A DNA stretch of 64,000 nucleotides from an uncultured Clostridia bacterium (GTDB lineage: Bacteria > Bacillota > Clostridia > Lachnospirales > CAG-274), in contig CALWSK010000004.1 of assembly GCA_944384195.1 (NCBI GenBank), forward strand, positions 98,918 to 162,917. The letters run 5' to 3'. The translations under genes and the position numbers were made by a program. The number at the start of each line of letters is the position of its first letter. The first letter of the stretch is position 1. Below the pieces are notes generated by a model. It had not been told where the DNA came from. It saw only the letters and a list, made by a program, of their open reading frames with translations, and made no database searches. Shown here piece after piece: positions 55,048 to 63,976 of this stretch.

Positions 55048-55859
55048 ATATCTTGAGGTATTATAAATTGTACTTTGCCCATAGAGCCAGGAGCAACCTC
55101 ATATTCATCAAAACATATTACAAGTTCGTTATTAGCGTTGAAATAGAAGTTTTGATTTTCTTTAATTTTTTCAAAATTACCATCTGGAATATCTTTATCT
55201 AAGAAATATACTTTATTGCTATCTTCTTCCATTTGTTTTTTCATTTGTTCTTTTATATTTTCTGTAAGGATAGTTACATAGTCTGTACCTTCTTTAAAGA
55301 TATCTTTTAGCTCTAATATATTTCCAGTCTTTTTATCTACATTATATATTTTGCTAAACATATAGCCACTAGCTCCAGTTTCAAGACCTTTTATTTGTAA
55401 TGATAATATATTATCATCATCTCTTAATATATCATAGTTTATATCTAAGCTTTTATTATCTCCTTTTTCAAACTCTGCTTTGAATTTATCTACAAGAGAT
55501 TTTATATATTCATCTGTAGTTTTATTAAGCATATCTAAATTTTGATTTTCTGCTTTAGGTGCTTCTACATTTATATTACTTTTTTTATCTGAATAATCTC
55601 TAAAAGTTATAAAATCTACTATAGGACCTATTACAGGTACTTTTTCCATTGCTATAGCAACAGAAGGACTGATATTTGGTATAGCTACTAAAGTTACCGC
55701 ACAAACTCCAGCAATAGCAAGTCCTTTTTTAAGATTTTTTTGATTTTCTTTTTTTGCTTTTTCTATGTTTTTTTTCATAATATTAACCCCTTCCTCATTC
55801 ATTTCTAATTTTTCATATTCAAATCTTAGCTTTTCTAGTTGATTTTTATCAAGCTTCAT
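55026..55859 (-). CDS. rsiV: RsiV-like membrane anti-sigma factor (DUF3298)
   Basis: A 277-aa single-pass protein. A cytoplasmic N-terminal helix-rich segment (~1-44) should bind the sigma factor, and a membrane helix lies at about 45-65. SPSVAIAMEKVPVIGPIVDF, typical of RsiV/DUF4179-type proteins, follows. Then comes an extracytoplasmic domain with the DUF3298 pattern (KTGNILELKDIFKEGTDYVTILTENIKEQM, NFYFNANNELVICFDEYEVAPGSMG). In Bacillus and C. difficile, RsiV binds lysozyme directly and is then cleaved. The gene overlaps the sigma gene by 11 bp. Confidence 0.88.
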   Translation of the reverse strand: MKLDKNQLEKLRFEYEKLEMNEEGVNIMKKNIEKAKKENQKNLKKGLAIAGVCAVTLVAIPNISPSVAIAMEKVPVIGPIVDFITFRDYSDKKSNINVEAPKAENQNLDMLNKTTDEYIKSLVDKFKAEFEKGDNKSLDINYDILRDDDNILSLQIKGLETGASGYMFSKIYNVDKKTGNILELKDIFKEGTDYVTILTENIKEQMKKQMEEDSNKVYFLDKDIPDGNFEKIKENQNFYFNANNELVICFDEYEVAPGSMGKVQFIIPQDITNNILK

Positions 55860-56328
55860 ATTTAAAACTCCCTTCTAATTTTTTTAAGCTTCTATATAAC
55901 TTAGTTTTTATTGTATTTTCATTAAGGGATAGTATATTCGATATATCGCTTATTTTAAAATCTTCAAAATATCTTAAAATAACTATTATTTTTTCTTGCT
56001 CATCTAGTATGTTTATCATAGAAATAAAATCTAGCTCTTTATAGCTATCTAATGTAGGGATATCTATATCTTGGATATTTTCAAAATGAATTTTGTTTTT
56101 AGAAAAAAGATTTTTACATTCATTTATTATAATTTTATATATCCAGCTATCTATTTTTTCTATATCTTTTAAGGAAGATGCATTTTTTATTGCTTTATAA
56201 GACATTTCTTGGACTACATCCATAGCATCTTCTTTATTTTTTACATAGCTAAAAGCAAATCTAAAATATTTATTATAATTTTTTAAGATATTTTCTTCTA
56301 TCAAAGCTATTTTCTTAGATTTAAACAC
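55849..56328 (-). CDS. sigV: SigV-like ECF sigma factor
   Basis: A 159-aa sigma factor with region 2 (YNKYFRFAFSYVKNKEDAMDVVQEMSYKAI, IDSWIYKIIINECKN) and region 4 (LDEQEKIIVILRYFEDFKISDISNILSLNENTIKTKLYRSLKKL). Coupling to an RsiV-like anti-sigma factor and an ECF-type promoter upstream identify the SigV system, which in relatives induces lysozyme resistance. AGGAGATGAAA precedes the ATG. The classical targets (oatA, dltA, pgdA) are not in this window. Confidence 0.9.
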   Translation of the reverse strand: MFKSKKIALIEENILKNYNKYFRFAFSYVKNKEDAMDVVQEMSYKAIKNASSLKDIEKIDSWIYKIIINECKNLFSKNKIHFENIQDIDIPTLDSYKELDFISMINILDEQEKIIVILRYFEDFKISDISNILSLNENTIKTKLYRSLKKLEGSFKYEA

Positions 56329-56370
56329 ATTTTCATCTCCTGTATGTCATCTTTTAATCTTTACATATAT

Positions 56371-56399
56371 TAGACTATAAAATCTTATAAAAAGTTTCA
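56371..56399 (-). promoter_or_regulatory. ECF-type (SigV-like) autoregulated promoter
   Basis: On the minus strand TGAAAC (56399-56394) is followed after 16 bp by TAGTCTA (56377-56371), close to the TGAAAC-N16-CGTC pattern of SigV/SigW-type promoters. It lies 43 bp upstream of the sigV-like start codon, so the operon probably activates itself. Confidence 0.75.
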
Positions 56400-56445
56400 A
56401 AAAAATAAAAAATTTTTTATAATTTTTAGTTTTAGCTTGTCTATA

Positions 56446-56473
56446 TTGACAAATAGATTATATATCTTATAAT
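56446..56473 (+). promoter_or_regulatory. Promoter of the DUF5711-CvpA region
   Basis: TTGACA (56446-56451), 16 bp and TATAAT (56468-56473), 39 bp before the ATG. It is divergent from the ECF promoter with about 45 bp between the -35 elements. Confidence 0.88.
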
Positions 56474-56512
56474 AAAAGTAGCTATTTAAACTGTTGAGGA
56501 GGCAGGCCTTAT

Positions 56513-57832
56513 ATGAAAAATTTAAAAGTTTTTGTTATAGTTATAATAGTTATTTTAGGTATAACAATTTTATCTGTATTTTTAAATAAAGAGGATGCTA
56601 TAACAAAGTCTATGCCTAAAAAATCTTTTCAGGTTATAGATATAAATGCTGGAGAAAACATATATACATATAATTCTTACATATATACTTATGGTAAAGC
56701 AGGAGTAAAGATATTTAAAGATGAAAAGCTTCTTTTAAATGATAAGTTTTCTATAGAAAATCCATATGTAGCTACTAATAATGATAAATTTGCTATTACT
56801 GATAAAAATAGTAAAGTGATAAGAGTATATTCAAGCGAAGGTAATATGTATATTATAAATTCTAAGTTTAATATATTAGGTTTTAGTATAAATAAAATAG
56901 GATCTTGTGCTGTTATATTAAAAAATCAAGATAATTATGAAATAGATGTTTTTGATAAATCTGGTAAGTTAATATATTCTGTAAAAGATATAAATTATCT
57001 TGAAGGAATACCTATAAATGTAGCTATTTCTGATAATGAAGAAGTTTTGGCGGTTTCTTATGCAAAAACTCAAGGAGCAAGTCTAGATTCTAATATAGTT
57101 TTATATTCTATAAAAGATAATAAACTTTTTGGTGGGTTTATAAAAAATAATCAATTTGTAGGAATAATAAAGTTTTTGACAAATACAAATCTTATAGGTA
57201 TTTCTGAAAAAGAAATATTTATAATTAAAGTGCCTTTAAAGGCAGGAAATAAAGAAGAACAACCAAAAGAAATATATAAAAATCCTTTAAATAATATTTT
57301 AAGATTTGTAAAATTTATAGATGACAAAGGTTATGTTATATGTTATGGTGAGAATACTACAAATGATAAAAATACTATGAAAGAAAATGAGATTATATTT
57401 TATAATACTTCTGGTGGTGTAGTGGGTAAATATTATAATAAAGATAAAGTAATAACTAATCTTTGGGCAAATAAATTTGGTGCCGTTATTGGAGAAGGCA
57501 GAAACTTTATTGGTCTAGATACTAGTGGGAATAAACTTTGGGAATATCAAGCTACACAAGATATAAAAAATGTATTATTTTATGATGATAAAAATTCTAT
57601 AGCTATAGAGACAAATAATAAAATAAAAATTGTTAAAATAGACAAAATACTTTTTGATGCTCAAATAGATGAAAATTCATCAGAAACTACTACTATAGAA
57701 CAAAATAAGGAAACAAGTACAAAATATGTAAAAGAAAGTACTCAAACGACTACAAAATCTGCAAAAGAAAAGACAGAAACAACAACAAAACAAGAACAAA
57801 ATAAGGAAGCAACAACAAATAAACAAAATTAA
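56513..57832 (+). CDS. DUF5711-like membrane-anchored beta-propeller protein
   Basis: A 439-aa protein with an N-terminal helix (about 5-24) and a body of repeated short beta-strand blocks such as YTYNSYIYTYGKAGVKIF, KFAITDKNSKVIRVYSSEG and NIVLYSIKDNKLFGGFIKN, the pattern of a propeller. The last ~60 residues are low complexity, rich in Thr, Lys, Gln and Glu. I recognise the DUF5711 type, which often precedes a CvpA gene in Clostridia, but no function is known. GAGGAGG precedes the ATG. Confidence 0.75.
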   Translation: MKNLKVFVIVIIVILGITILSVFLNKEDAITKSMPKKSFQVIDINAGENIYTYNSYIYTYGKAGVKIFKDEKLLLNDKFSIENPYVATNNDKFAITDKNSKVIRVYSSEGNMYIINSKFNILGFSINKIGSCAVILKNQDNYEIDVFDKSGKLIYSVKDINYLEGIPINVAISDNEEVLAVSYAKTQGASLDSNIVLYSIKDNKLFGGFIKNNQFVGIIKFLTNTNLIGISEKEIFIIKVPLKAGNKEEQPKEIYKNPLNNILRFVKFIDDKGYVICYGENTTNDKNTMKENEIIFYNTSGGVVGKYYNKDKVITNLWANKFGAVIGEGRNFIGLDTSGNKLWEYQATQDIKNVLFYDDKNSIAIETNNKIKIVKIDKILFDAQIDENSSETTTIEQNKETSTKYVKESTQTTTKSAKEKTETTTKQEQNKEATTNKQN

Positions 57833-57976
57833 TATTTTGATTTACTCTGTATTAAAATGGTTAGAATAATATATAAAAATAAATCGGAAAGGAATACACC
57901 AAGATTAAAGCTATTTTAAATATAGAAATATTTTATTTATATATAGGAAATAGAATTTATTTTGGTGATTTGAGAT

Positions 57977-58648
57977 ATGAATATTCTAGATATAATTTTT
58001 ATATTAATAGTTATTTTTAGTTCATTTAGTGGTTACATAAAAGGTTTTGTTCAAAAATTTTTTGAAATGTTTTCATTTATAATAGGGTTTTTATTATTTA
58101 AGTTTATATATCCTATTATTAAGGTTAAACTATCTGGAAGTTATTTATTTTTTAAGATAGAAAATATAGTTTTGGAATATTTAAATAATATAAAATTATC
58201 CGAAGATATAAATTTTATAAATTATATAAAGATATTAGATTTACCTAAAGTTTTTGAAATAATACAAGGACAAGATAGTAAGATTAATATACAAAATTTA
58301 AACATATATATAGCAGATTTTATAGCAAATATACTACTAGGTTTTATTAGTATTTTATTATGTATGTTATTTATAAGAATAGGTTTTAAAATAATATCAA
58401 AAATTATAAAATTTTTACCTGGTATATCTTTTATAAACAAAATTTTTGGACTTTTTCTTGGAATATTTAATGGAATTATAATAGTATGGCTTTTAGGAAT
58501 ATTTGTAATAGTTTTATCTATATTTCCAAGTTTTTCTTTTTTAAGATTACAGTTAGATAGTGTATTTTTAAAATATCTTATATTTGAAAATCCGTTATTT
58601 TATTTTCTTATAAACAAATTTATAATAAGGGGGGGTGATATAATATGA
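57977..58648 (+). CDS. CvpA family membrane protein
   Basis: A 223-aa protein with four to five hydrophobic helices. The N-terminus ILDIIFILIVIFSSFSGYIKGFVQKFFEMFSFIIGFLL (here in parts) and the later FINKIFGLFLGIFNGIIIVWLL are typical of CvpA proteins, known from colicin V production and from envelope stress phenotypes. The mechanism is unknown. GGTGA precedes the ATG. Its stop overlaps the yigZ start in ATGA. Confidence 0.85.
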   Translation: MNILDIIFILIVIFSSFSGYIKGFVQKFFEMFSFIIGFLLFKFIYPIIKVKLSGSYLFFKIENIVLEYLNNIKLSEDINFINYIKILDLPKVFEIIQGQDSKINIQNLNIYIADFIANILLGFISILLCMLFIRIGFKIISKIIKFLPGISFINKIFGLFLGIFNGIIIVWLLGIFVIVLSIFPSFSFLRLQLDSVFLKYLIFENPLFYFLINKFIIRGGDII

Positions 58649-59289
58649 AAGATATATTTAAAACAGTAAATGAGTATGCTAGTGCAGAAATAGTAGAAAA
58701 GAAATCTAAGTTTATAGGATATATAAAGCCAGTAGAAACAGAGCAAGAGGCATTAGAGTTTATACAAATGATTAAAAAGAAGCATTATGATGCTAGGCAT
58801 AATTGTTTTGCTTATATTATAGATAATCCAAGCATTGTAAGATTTAGTGATGATGGAGAGCCTAGCCAAACGGCAGGAAAACCTATGCTAGATGTATTAG
58901 AAGGTAATGGATTAAAAAATGTTGTAGTAGTAGTTACTAGGTATTTTGGCGGGATACTTCTTGGGACAGGAGGGCTTGTAAGAGCTTACTCTAAGGCTAC
59001 TAAAGAGGCTATAGAACTAGCCAAAATAGTAGAGATGAAAACATATACAGAGATGGAAATAAGTACAGATTATGGGTTTTTAGGCAAAATTCAATATATA
59101 ATTACTACAAAAAATGTAATTACTATAGACACAGAGTACACAGATATAGTAAAATTTTATGTGTATGTAATAAAAGAGGAAACTCAAGATTTTATAGATG
59201 AAATAATAAATATTACAAACAACACTTGCAATATAATAAAAAAGGGGCAACATTATTTAAAAACTATAGATAATAAGGTTGTCTTATAG
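58645..59289 (+). CDS. yigZ: YigZ/IMPACT family protein (UPF0029)
   Basis: A 214-aa cytosolic protein. The N-terminal UPF0029 domain has EIVEKKSKFIGYIKPV, HYDARHNCFAYII, RFSDDGEPSQTAGKPMLDVLE and VVTRYFGGILLGTGGLVRAY, and a C-terminal DUF1949-like domain follows. The family is related to IMPACT proteins; ribosome- or nucleic-acid-associated roles have been proposed. It overlaps cvpA by 4 bp and precedes yebC by 12 bp. Confidence 0.93.
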   Translation: MKDIFKTVNEYASAEIVEKKSKFIGYIKPVETEQEALEFIQMIKKKHYDARHNCFAYIIDNPSIVRFSDDGEPSQTAGKPMLDVLEGNGLKNVVVVVTRYFGGILLGTGGLVRAYSKATKEAIELAKIVEMKTYTEMEISTDYGFLGKIQYIITTKNVITIDTEYTDIVKFYVYVIKEETQDFIDEIINITNNTCNIIKKGQHYLKTIDNKVVL

Positions 59290-59301
59290 AAGGAGGAGCT
59301 T

Positions 59302-60027
59302 ATGGCAGGACATTCAAAGTTTGCAAATATAAAACATAAAAAAGAAAAAAATGATGCAATTAAAGGCAAAATATTTACTATAATAGGTAGGGAGATAGCA
59401 GTTGCTGTTAAATCTGGGGGAGCAGACCCTACTAGCAATTCTAGATTAAGAGATGCTATAGCAAAGGCAAAATCTAACAATATGCCAAATGATACTATAG
59501 AAAGAAGTATAAAAAAGGCGGCAGGAAACTTAGACGGAGTAAACTATGAGGCTATTACTTATGAAGGATATGGCCCTAAGGGTGTGGCAGTTATAGTAGA
59601 AACTCTTACAGATAATAAAAACAGAACGGCTGCCAATGTTAGAAGCGCTTTTACTAAAGGTGGCGGAAATATGGGAACTACTGGTTGTGTTAGCTTTATG
59701 TTTGATGAAAAAGGTGTTATTATGGTAGAAAAATCAGATGATATAGATTCTGATGAACTTATGATGATAAGCCTTGATGCAGGAGCAGAAGACTTTAACG
59801 AAGAAGAAGAAGGATATGAAATATTAACAAGTCCAGAAGATTTTTCGGCGGTGCGTGAAGCTATAGAAAAGGCTAATATATCCATAGCAGATGCTGAAGT
59901 TAGCAAAATACCTCAAACATACACAAGCTTAACAGATGAAGAAGATATTAAAAAAATGAATAAACTTCTTGATTTATTAGAAAATGATGATGATGTAAAA
60001 AATGTTTATCATAATTTAGAACAATAG
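59302..60027 (+). CDS. yebC: YebC/PmpR family transcription or translation regulator
   Basis: A 241-aa cytosolic protein with the canonical start [43 protein letters not shown], and [19 protein letters not shown]. The family binds DNA in some species, and recent work links it to ribosome function at proline stretches. Length and ends are typical. AGGAGG precedes the ATG and a strong terminator follows. Confidence 0.96.
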   Translation: MAGHSKFANIKHKKEKNDAIKGKIFTIIGREIAVAVKSGGADPTSNSRLRDAIAKAKSNNMPNDTIERSIKKAAGNLDGVNYEAITYEGYGPKGVAVIVETLTDNKNRTAANVRSAFTKGGGNMGTTGCVSFMFDEKGVIMVEKSDDIDSDELMMISLDAGAEDFNEEEEGYEILTSPEDFSAVREAIEKANISIADAEVSKIPQTYTSLTDEEDIKKMNKLLDLLENDDDVKNVYHNLEQ

Positions 60028-60037
60028 ATAAAACTTA

Positions 60038-60086
60038 AAATAGACAAGGTCTTTAGATTTAAAATTTATAGGCCTTGTCTATTTAT
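60038..60086. terminator. Terminator between convergent yebC and murG
   Basis: AAATAGACAAGG and CCTTGTCTATTT form a 12-bp stem around an AT loop of about 23 nt, with A/T tracts on both sides. Confidence 0.85.
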
Positions 60087-60098
60087 ATATAATAAAGA

Positions 60099-61160
60099 TT
60101 ATAAAGCTAAAGAGTTAATTTCATTTATTATCTTATCTATAGCAGAATTTAGAGTAGAATTTGACATAGTTGATATAAATGTTGTTTTATTATTAAGAAG
60201 AAGTTTTAAGTTTTCTACTAGTGATTTATCTGTTAAGTCTTCCTCATATAAAACAGAGCTAAAGCCTTGAGCTTTAAAGGAATTAGCGTTTAATATTTGG
60301 TCGCCACGGCTAGCTTCTTTAGATAAAGGAATTAGTAAATTTGGTTTTTTTAAAGCTAGAAGTTCACATATAGCATTAGAACCGGCTCTTGATAAGACTA
60401 TATCGCAAGCAGATAGTAAGTCTTTTAATTCTTCATTTGCATACTCTATTTGAAAATATCCTTTTTTATTTATATTATTGTCTAGGTTATTTTTTCCGCA
60501 AATATGTATTATATTCATATCCTTTAAAAGTTCATTTAGACAATTTCTTAATACTGTGTTTATCTTAACAGAACCAAGAGAACCTCCCATAACAAGAAGT
60601 ATGGGTTTTTTATCTTCAAATTTGCAAATAGCTAGGCCTTTTTCTTTTGAACCTTTAAAAAGTTCTTCTCTTATAGGAGAGCCAGTTAAAATGCCCTTAT
60701 CTTTTGGGATATTTTTTAGAGCTTCTGGAAAAGTGGCACAAACTTTTTTTGCAAATGGAATAGATAGTTTATTTGCAAGCCCTGGGGATATATCTGATTC
60801 GTGGATTATAACGGGGATTTTATTAAGATAAGCACCTATTACAACCGGAACACTAACAAATCCTCCTTTTGAAAAAACTATATCTGGTTTTAATTTTTTT
60901 ATTAGACTAGTGGCTTCTTGGACACCTTTTAATACTCTAAAAGCATCTGTTATATTTTTTAAATCTATATATCTTCTTAATTTACCAGTTGATATTTCAT
61001 AATAATCTATACCAAGGGGAGTTATAAGAGTTTTTTCTATGCCATCTTTACTTCCTATATATGATATATTATAGTTATTTTCTTTAAGTTGAGGGATAAG
61101 CGCTATATTTGGAGTTACATGTCCTGCAGTCCCTCCACCTGTTAGTATTATTTTTTTCAA
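60099..61160 (-). CDS. murG: UDP-GlcNAc--lipid I GlcNAc transferase
   Basis: About 353 aa from a TTG start at 61160, with AAGGAG 8 bp upstream; a GTG three codons earlier touches that site and is less likely. The GT28 enzyme makes lipid II at the inner membrane face. Motifs are [48 protein letters not shown] and the donor-site [26 protein letters not shown]. It is separated from its usual mur cluster here and lies alone between a terminator and a large membrane-protein gene. Confidence 0.96.
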   Translation of the reverse strand: MKKIILTGGGTAGHVTPNIALIPQLKENNYNISYIGSKDGIEKTLITPLGIDYYEISTGKLRRYIDLKNITDAFRVLKGVQEATSLIKKLKPDIVFSKGGFVSVPVVIGAYLNKIPVIIHESDISPGLANKLSIPFAKKVCATFPEALKNIPKDKGILTGSPIREELFKGSKEKGLAICKFEDKKPILLVMGGSLGSVKINTVLRNCLNELLKDMNIIHICGKNNLDNNINKKGYFQIEYANEELKDLLSACDIVLSRAGSNAICELLALKKPNLLIPLSKEASRGDQILNANSFKAQGFSSVLYEEDLTDKSLVENLKLLLNNKTTFISTMSNSTLNSAIDKIINEINSLAL

Positions 61161-61183
61161 AAAAATCACTCCTTAAGCATAAA

Positions 61184-61216
61184 TAAAACTATCCTTAGAC
61201 TTAAGGATAGCTTATT
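61184..61216 (-). terminator. Hairpin between the membrane-protein gene and murG
   Basis: CTATCCTTA (61189-61197) and TAAGGATAG (61202-61210) form a tight stem. On the minus strand TTTTATTTA follows. It may end the 61220-62800 transcript, with partial read-through into murG. Confidence 0.6.
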
Positions 61217-61219
61217 TTT

Positions 61220-62800
61220 TTATTTTATAGTAGTTATAATATTATATGGTTGTTGTTCTTGATATTTGAATGTTATATTACTGTTTATAGAATAATTTAA
61301 AATATTAAAGTCGTTTTTAACTGGAATTGAGAATAGAGCATTATTATTTTCAAGTTTTAAAAATATTTGTGTATTGCCATCTATTATTATTTCTTTTAAG
61401 AAAACTATTTTACCAGAAATTTCTTTAAGTTCTGTATTTGTATTACTAGCTAGATTTTCTTTAGATAGTAAGTCTATATAGTTTTGCTCACATTCTGATA
61501 CTGTATCTCCTATTGCTACTAGCTGATATTTTTCTATATTAACCATAGCATATTTTTTAACAAGACCTGCTCCGTCTTTTAAGGACATAAAGTATGTAGG
61601 TTGGTTGCAAATATTAAGAAGTATAGGGAAAGTAGCTTTATATCTTAGGTTTTGTACTTGTCCTTCGGCCGATACCATAGCAGAGGTTTCTTGAGCTCCA
61701 GATATTGTGTAATATTTTGCCTCTCCCGTTCTTTGATTCATAAGAACAAAACCAACATTAGATTTATCTCCTCCAACAGAAGTAACACCAGTATATACAT
61801 AAACATCATCATCAAGAGCTATATAGTTATATCCTTCTGTAGTTTTAAGACAACCTTTTTGTCCAAGAACGCTATTTAAAAATCCATTTTTAAGAGTTCC
61901 ATAATAGTTATAATAAGATATTAAAAGCTCTGGAGAATATACGGCATCTACCCAAGTTGGTACTTTATCTATAGGATATTCTGTAACAGTGCCATCTACG
62001 GCATTTAGTAAAATAACCTTTTTAAGAACTGGTCCACCAAAAAGTCCTATGGAGTAAGTTCTTATAGGGCAAATCCAATATGGTATGCCATTATCGTCTA
62101 TTTCAAAGTTTATATCGTCAAAAATATATGTAGGATATTTGAATCTTAAGTATCTTTTTACATTTCTATTAAAAGGTTCTGAAAAAGAATATTTTATACC
62201 GGAGTTTAGCTTTACAAGCTCTACATCTTGCGTTGTCATATCTATTTTCATATAAGCAGGGATACCCTCTTTGCGATTTGTAAGCCATTTAAAGAAATTG
62301 CCATAATTTAAAGGAGTAACTCTAGTAGGTCTATTTTGATAATTTATTTGAGTATATAAAGGGCTTACTTCAAATTGAGATACCATATCTACCATACTAC
62401 CCATTTTTCTAGCTCCAAGATTTATAGCTGTTTCTTTATCTAGGATAGGGATTTCATTGTATGATATTTGCTTTATATCTTTATTAAAATCGCTTTCTTT
62501 TATATTTATAAGGGCTTGATATTTTTTAGCATTTACTATAGGTGAGGATAAGATGCTACCTATAATGTAAATTATAAATAGTAAAATAGATGTAAAGATA
62601 AGTCCTTTAAATATTATAGGTTTTGCCGTTCTAAAGTATAAAATTTTATATAGGATAGCCAGTATAAGAAATATACTTATAATAAAAATCCAAAGGCTAG
62701 GCGAGTGAATGTTTATTACAGGTAAGTATATATAGTAGTATAAAAACCCTATAAGTAAAAGAGCAACTACTGCTATTATTTTTAAAGTAATTTTTTTCAT
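61220..62800 (-). CDS. Large membrane protein of unknown function
   Basis: A 526-aa protein with three hydrophobic helices in the first ~90 residues (about 5-23, 33-52, 64-88) and a long, probably extracytoplasmic beta-rich domain. Recurring phrases include GIPYWICPIRTYSIGLFGG, KVILLNAVDGTVTEYPIDKVP and SNVGFVLMNQRTGEAKYYTISGAQE, the latter reminiscent of PepSY-like folds. The final ~60 residues look like a small barrel. I recognise it as a conserved type in Firmicutes but cannot name the family or role. AGGAGG precedes the ATG. Confidence 0.65.
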   Translation of the reverse strand: MKKITLKIIAVVALLLIGFLYYYIYLPVINIHSPSLWIFIISIFLILAILYKILYFRTAKPIIFKGLIFTSILLFIIYIIGSILSSPIVNAKKYQALINIKESDFNKDIKQISYNEIPILDKETAINLGARKMGSMVDMVSQFEVSPLYTQINYQNRPTRVTPLNYGNFFKWLTNRKEGIPAYMKIDMTTQDVELVKLNSGIKYSFSEPFNRNVKRYLRFKYPTYIFDDINFEIDDNGIPYWICPIRTYSIGLFGGPVLKKVILLNAVDGTVTEYPIDKVPTWVDAVYSPELLISYYNYYGTLKNGFLNSVLGQKGCLKTTEGYNYIALDDDVYVYTGVTSVGGDKSNVGFVLMNQRTGEAKYYTISGAQETSAMVSAEGQVQNLRYKATFPILLNICNQPTYFMSLKDGAGLVKKYAMVNIEKYQLVAIGDTVSECEQNYIDLLSKENLASNTNTELKEISGKIVFLKEIIIDGNTQIFLKLENNNALFSIPVKNDFNILNYSINSNITFKYQEQQPYNIITTIK

Positions 62801-62945
62801 AACAATTACCTCCTAACTACATTTATCTTATATCATAAGCTAGTTTATGTCAATAAAAAAAGGCTATTTAAAGGAAAGTAAATTTCAAATAAGGTTTAAA
62901 ATTATATAAAATAAAAAATAAAATATAAAAAATTTATAAAAAGTG

Positions 62946-62974
62946 TTGACAATATATAATATATAGGATATAAT
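62946..62974 (+). promoter_or_regulatory. Promoter of the tRNA Asp-Val-Leu operon
   Basis: TTGACA (62946-62951), 17 bp and TATAAT (62969-62974), 24 bp before tRNA-Asp. It is a full-consensus stable-RNA promoter. Confidence 0.93.
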
Positions 62975-62998
62975 ATGTCTTGTCGTTAGCAATAATAT

Positions 62999-63072
62999 GG
63001 CTCAATAGCTCAGTTGGTTAGAGCGCTGGCCTGTCACGCCAGAGGTCGAGGGTTCGAGCCCCTTTTGAGTCG
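62999..63072 (+). tRNA. tRNA-Asp (anticodon GTC)
   Basis: A 74-nt tRNA with acceptor stem GGCTCAA/TTGAGTC, anticodon stem CTGGC/GCCAG around loop CTGTCAC, a GGTTCGAGC T-arm and discriminator G. CCA is not encoded. It is the first gene of the tRNA operon. Confidence 0.97.
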
Positions 63073-63076
63073 TTTT

Positions 63077-63149
63077 GGGAGCATAGCTCAGCTGGGAGAG
63101 CACCTGCCTTACAAGCAGGGGGTCACAGGTTCGAGCCCTGTTGTTCCCA
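63077..63149 (+). tRNA. tRNA-Val (anticodon TAC)
   Basis: A 73-nt tRNA with acceptor stem GGGAGCA/TGTTCCC (one wobble), anticodon loop CTTACAA between CCTGC and GCAGG, a normal D-arm with AGCTCAGCTGGGAGAG and a GTTCGAGCC T-loop. CCA is not encoded. It starts four bases after tRNA-Asp. Confidence 0.97.
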
Positions 63150-63153
63150 TTTT

Positions 63154-63238
63154 GCCCGAGTGGCGGAACTGGCAGACGCACAGGACTTAAAATCCTGCGG
63201 GAGTTGATCCCGTACCGGTTCGATTCCGGTCTCGGGCA
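63154..63238 (+). tRNA. tRNA-Leu (anticodon TAA)
   Basis: An 85-nt class II tRNA with acceptor stem GCCCGAG/CTCGGGC, anticodon loop CTTAAAA between CAGGA and TCCTG, a variable arm (CGGGAG ... ) and a GGTTCGATT T-loop. The discriminator is A. It shares its D-arm sequence closely with the tRNA-Leu(CAA) at 8810. Confidence 0.97.
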
Positions 63239-63250
63239 TATAATTTTGTA

Positions 63251-63279
63251 TTGACAGATTTAGTTATATGCTATATAAT
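63251..63279 (+). promoter_or_regulatory. Promoter of tRNA-Ser
   Basis: TTGACA (63251-63256), 17 bp and TATAAT (63274-63279), 18 bp before tRNA-Ser. So the tRNA-Ser has its own promoter inside the tRNA cluster. Confidence 0.92.
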
Positions 63280-63297
63280 ACAAACATAATATTTTTT

Positions 63298-63385
63298 GGA
63301 GGATTACTCAAGTGGCTGAAGAGGCTCCCCTGCTAAGGGAGTAGGTCGTTAACGCGGCGCGAGGGTTCAAATCCCTTGTCCTCCG
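63298..63385 (+). tRNA. tRNA-Ser (anticodon GCT)
   Basis: An 88-nt class II tRNA with acceptor stem GGAGGAT/GTCCTCC, anticodon loop CTGCTAA between CTCCC and GGGAG, a long variable arm and a GGGTTCAAATCCC T-arm. The discriminator is G, which agrees with the TGGC bulge of the serS T-box in this window. Confidence 0.97.
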
Positions 63386-63391
63386 TATTAT

Positions 63392-63418
63392 CCCTAGGCA
63401 ATGGCTTAGGGTTTTTTA
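63392..63418 (+). terminator. Intrinsic terminator after tRNA-Ser
   Basis: CCCTAGGC and GCTTAGGG form an 8-bp stem (one wobble) followed by TTTTTT. Confidence 0.9.
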
Positions 63419-63450
63419 TTATAATTTATAATATTTGAAAGGAAATTTTT

Positions 63451-63666
63451 ATGGAAGATTTTAATAATGAAAAGCTAATAGGTAGGATAAATGAGCTTGC
63501 TAGAAAAAATAAACAAGAGGGTCTTACTGAAGAAGAAACAAAAGAAAGAGATATGTTAAGAAAAAAATATCTTGAAAACTTTAGAGCAAAATTTAAAAAT
63601 GAAATATTAGATAATATTTATCTTGTAGATGAAGATGGAACACAGACAAAACTTACTAACGATTAA
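63451..63666 (+). CDS. YnzC/DUF896 family small protein (UPF0291)
   Basis: A 71-aa cytosolic protein that starts with an acidic tail and the conserved LIGRINELARKNKQEGLTEEE, followed by RDMLRKKYLENFRAKFKNEILDNI. This is the YnzC helical-hairpin family, of unknown function and often LexA/SOS-linked in Bacillus. GAAAGGA precedes the ATG. It stands between the tRNA cluster and the rRNA promoters. Confidence 0.93.
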   Translation: MEDFNNEKLIGRINELARKNKQEGLTEEETKERDMLRKKYLENFRAKFKNEILDNIYLVDEDGTQTKLTND

Positions 63667-63739
63667 TTTTAATTAATTTTATTAAAATATATGTATAAAA
63701 CCTAAAAAAATAGAAAAAATAAAAATATCAAAAAAAGTG

Positions 63740-63768
63740 TTGACAATATAAAATGTTTATGATAATAT
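63740..63768 (+). promoter_or_regulatory. rRNA promoter P1
   Basis: GTGTTGACA (hexamer 63740-63745), 17 bp and TAATAT (63763-63768). Confidence 0.8.
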
Positions 63769-63813
63769 TATCAAGTCGCCAAAAAATGACAAAAAATAAA
63801 AATAAAAAAAGTG

Positions 63814-63841
63814 TTGACAAAATGAAAAAAATGGTTATAAT
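63814..63841 (+). promoter_or_regulatory. rRNA promoter P2
   Basis: GTGTTGACA (hexamer 63814-63819), 16 bp and TATAAT (63836-63841). P1 and P2 share the GTGTTGACAA block and are 74 bp apart, the classic tandem arrangement. Confidence 0.88.
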
Positions 63842-63976
63842 TAATATAGTAGCCACAAGGCGACAGAGAGTTGAACATTGAAAACTAAATAATCATAAAA
63901 AGAATTAGACAACCCGAAAATTTAAAAGTGAACACACACTAAAAAAGTAAAGTCAGAGTTAATCTGAACAAGGATT
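63842..63976 (+). promoter_or_regulatory. rRNA leader with boxA-like element
   Basis: The leader between P2 and the 16S gene contains GAACATTGAAAACTAAATA (about 63874-63893). This matches the conserved Firmicutes rRNA-leader phrase ending in TTGAAAACT, probably the antitermination boxA region and a processing-stem part. The segment GTCGCC (63775-63780) is complementary to GGCGAC (63859-63864) on either side of P2. Confidence 0.6.
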
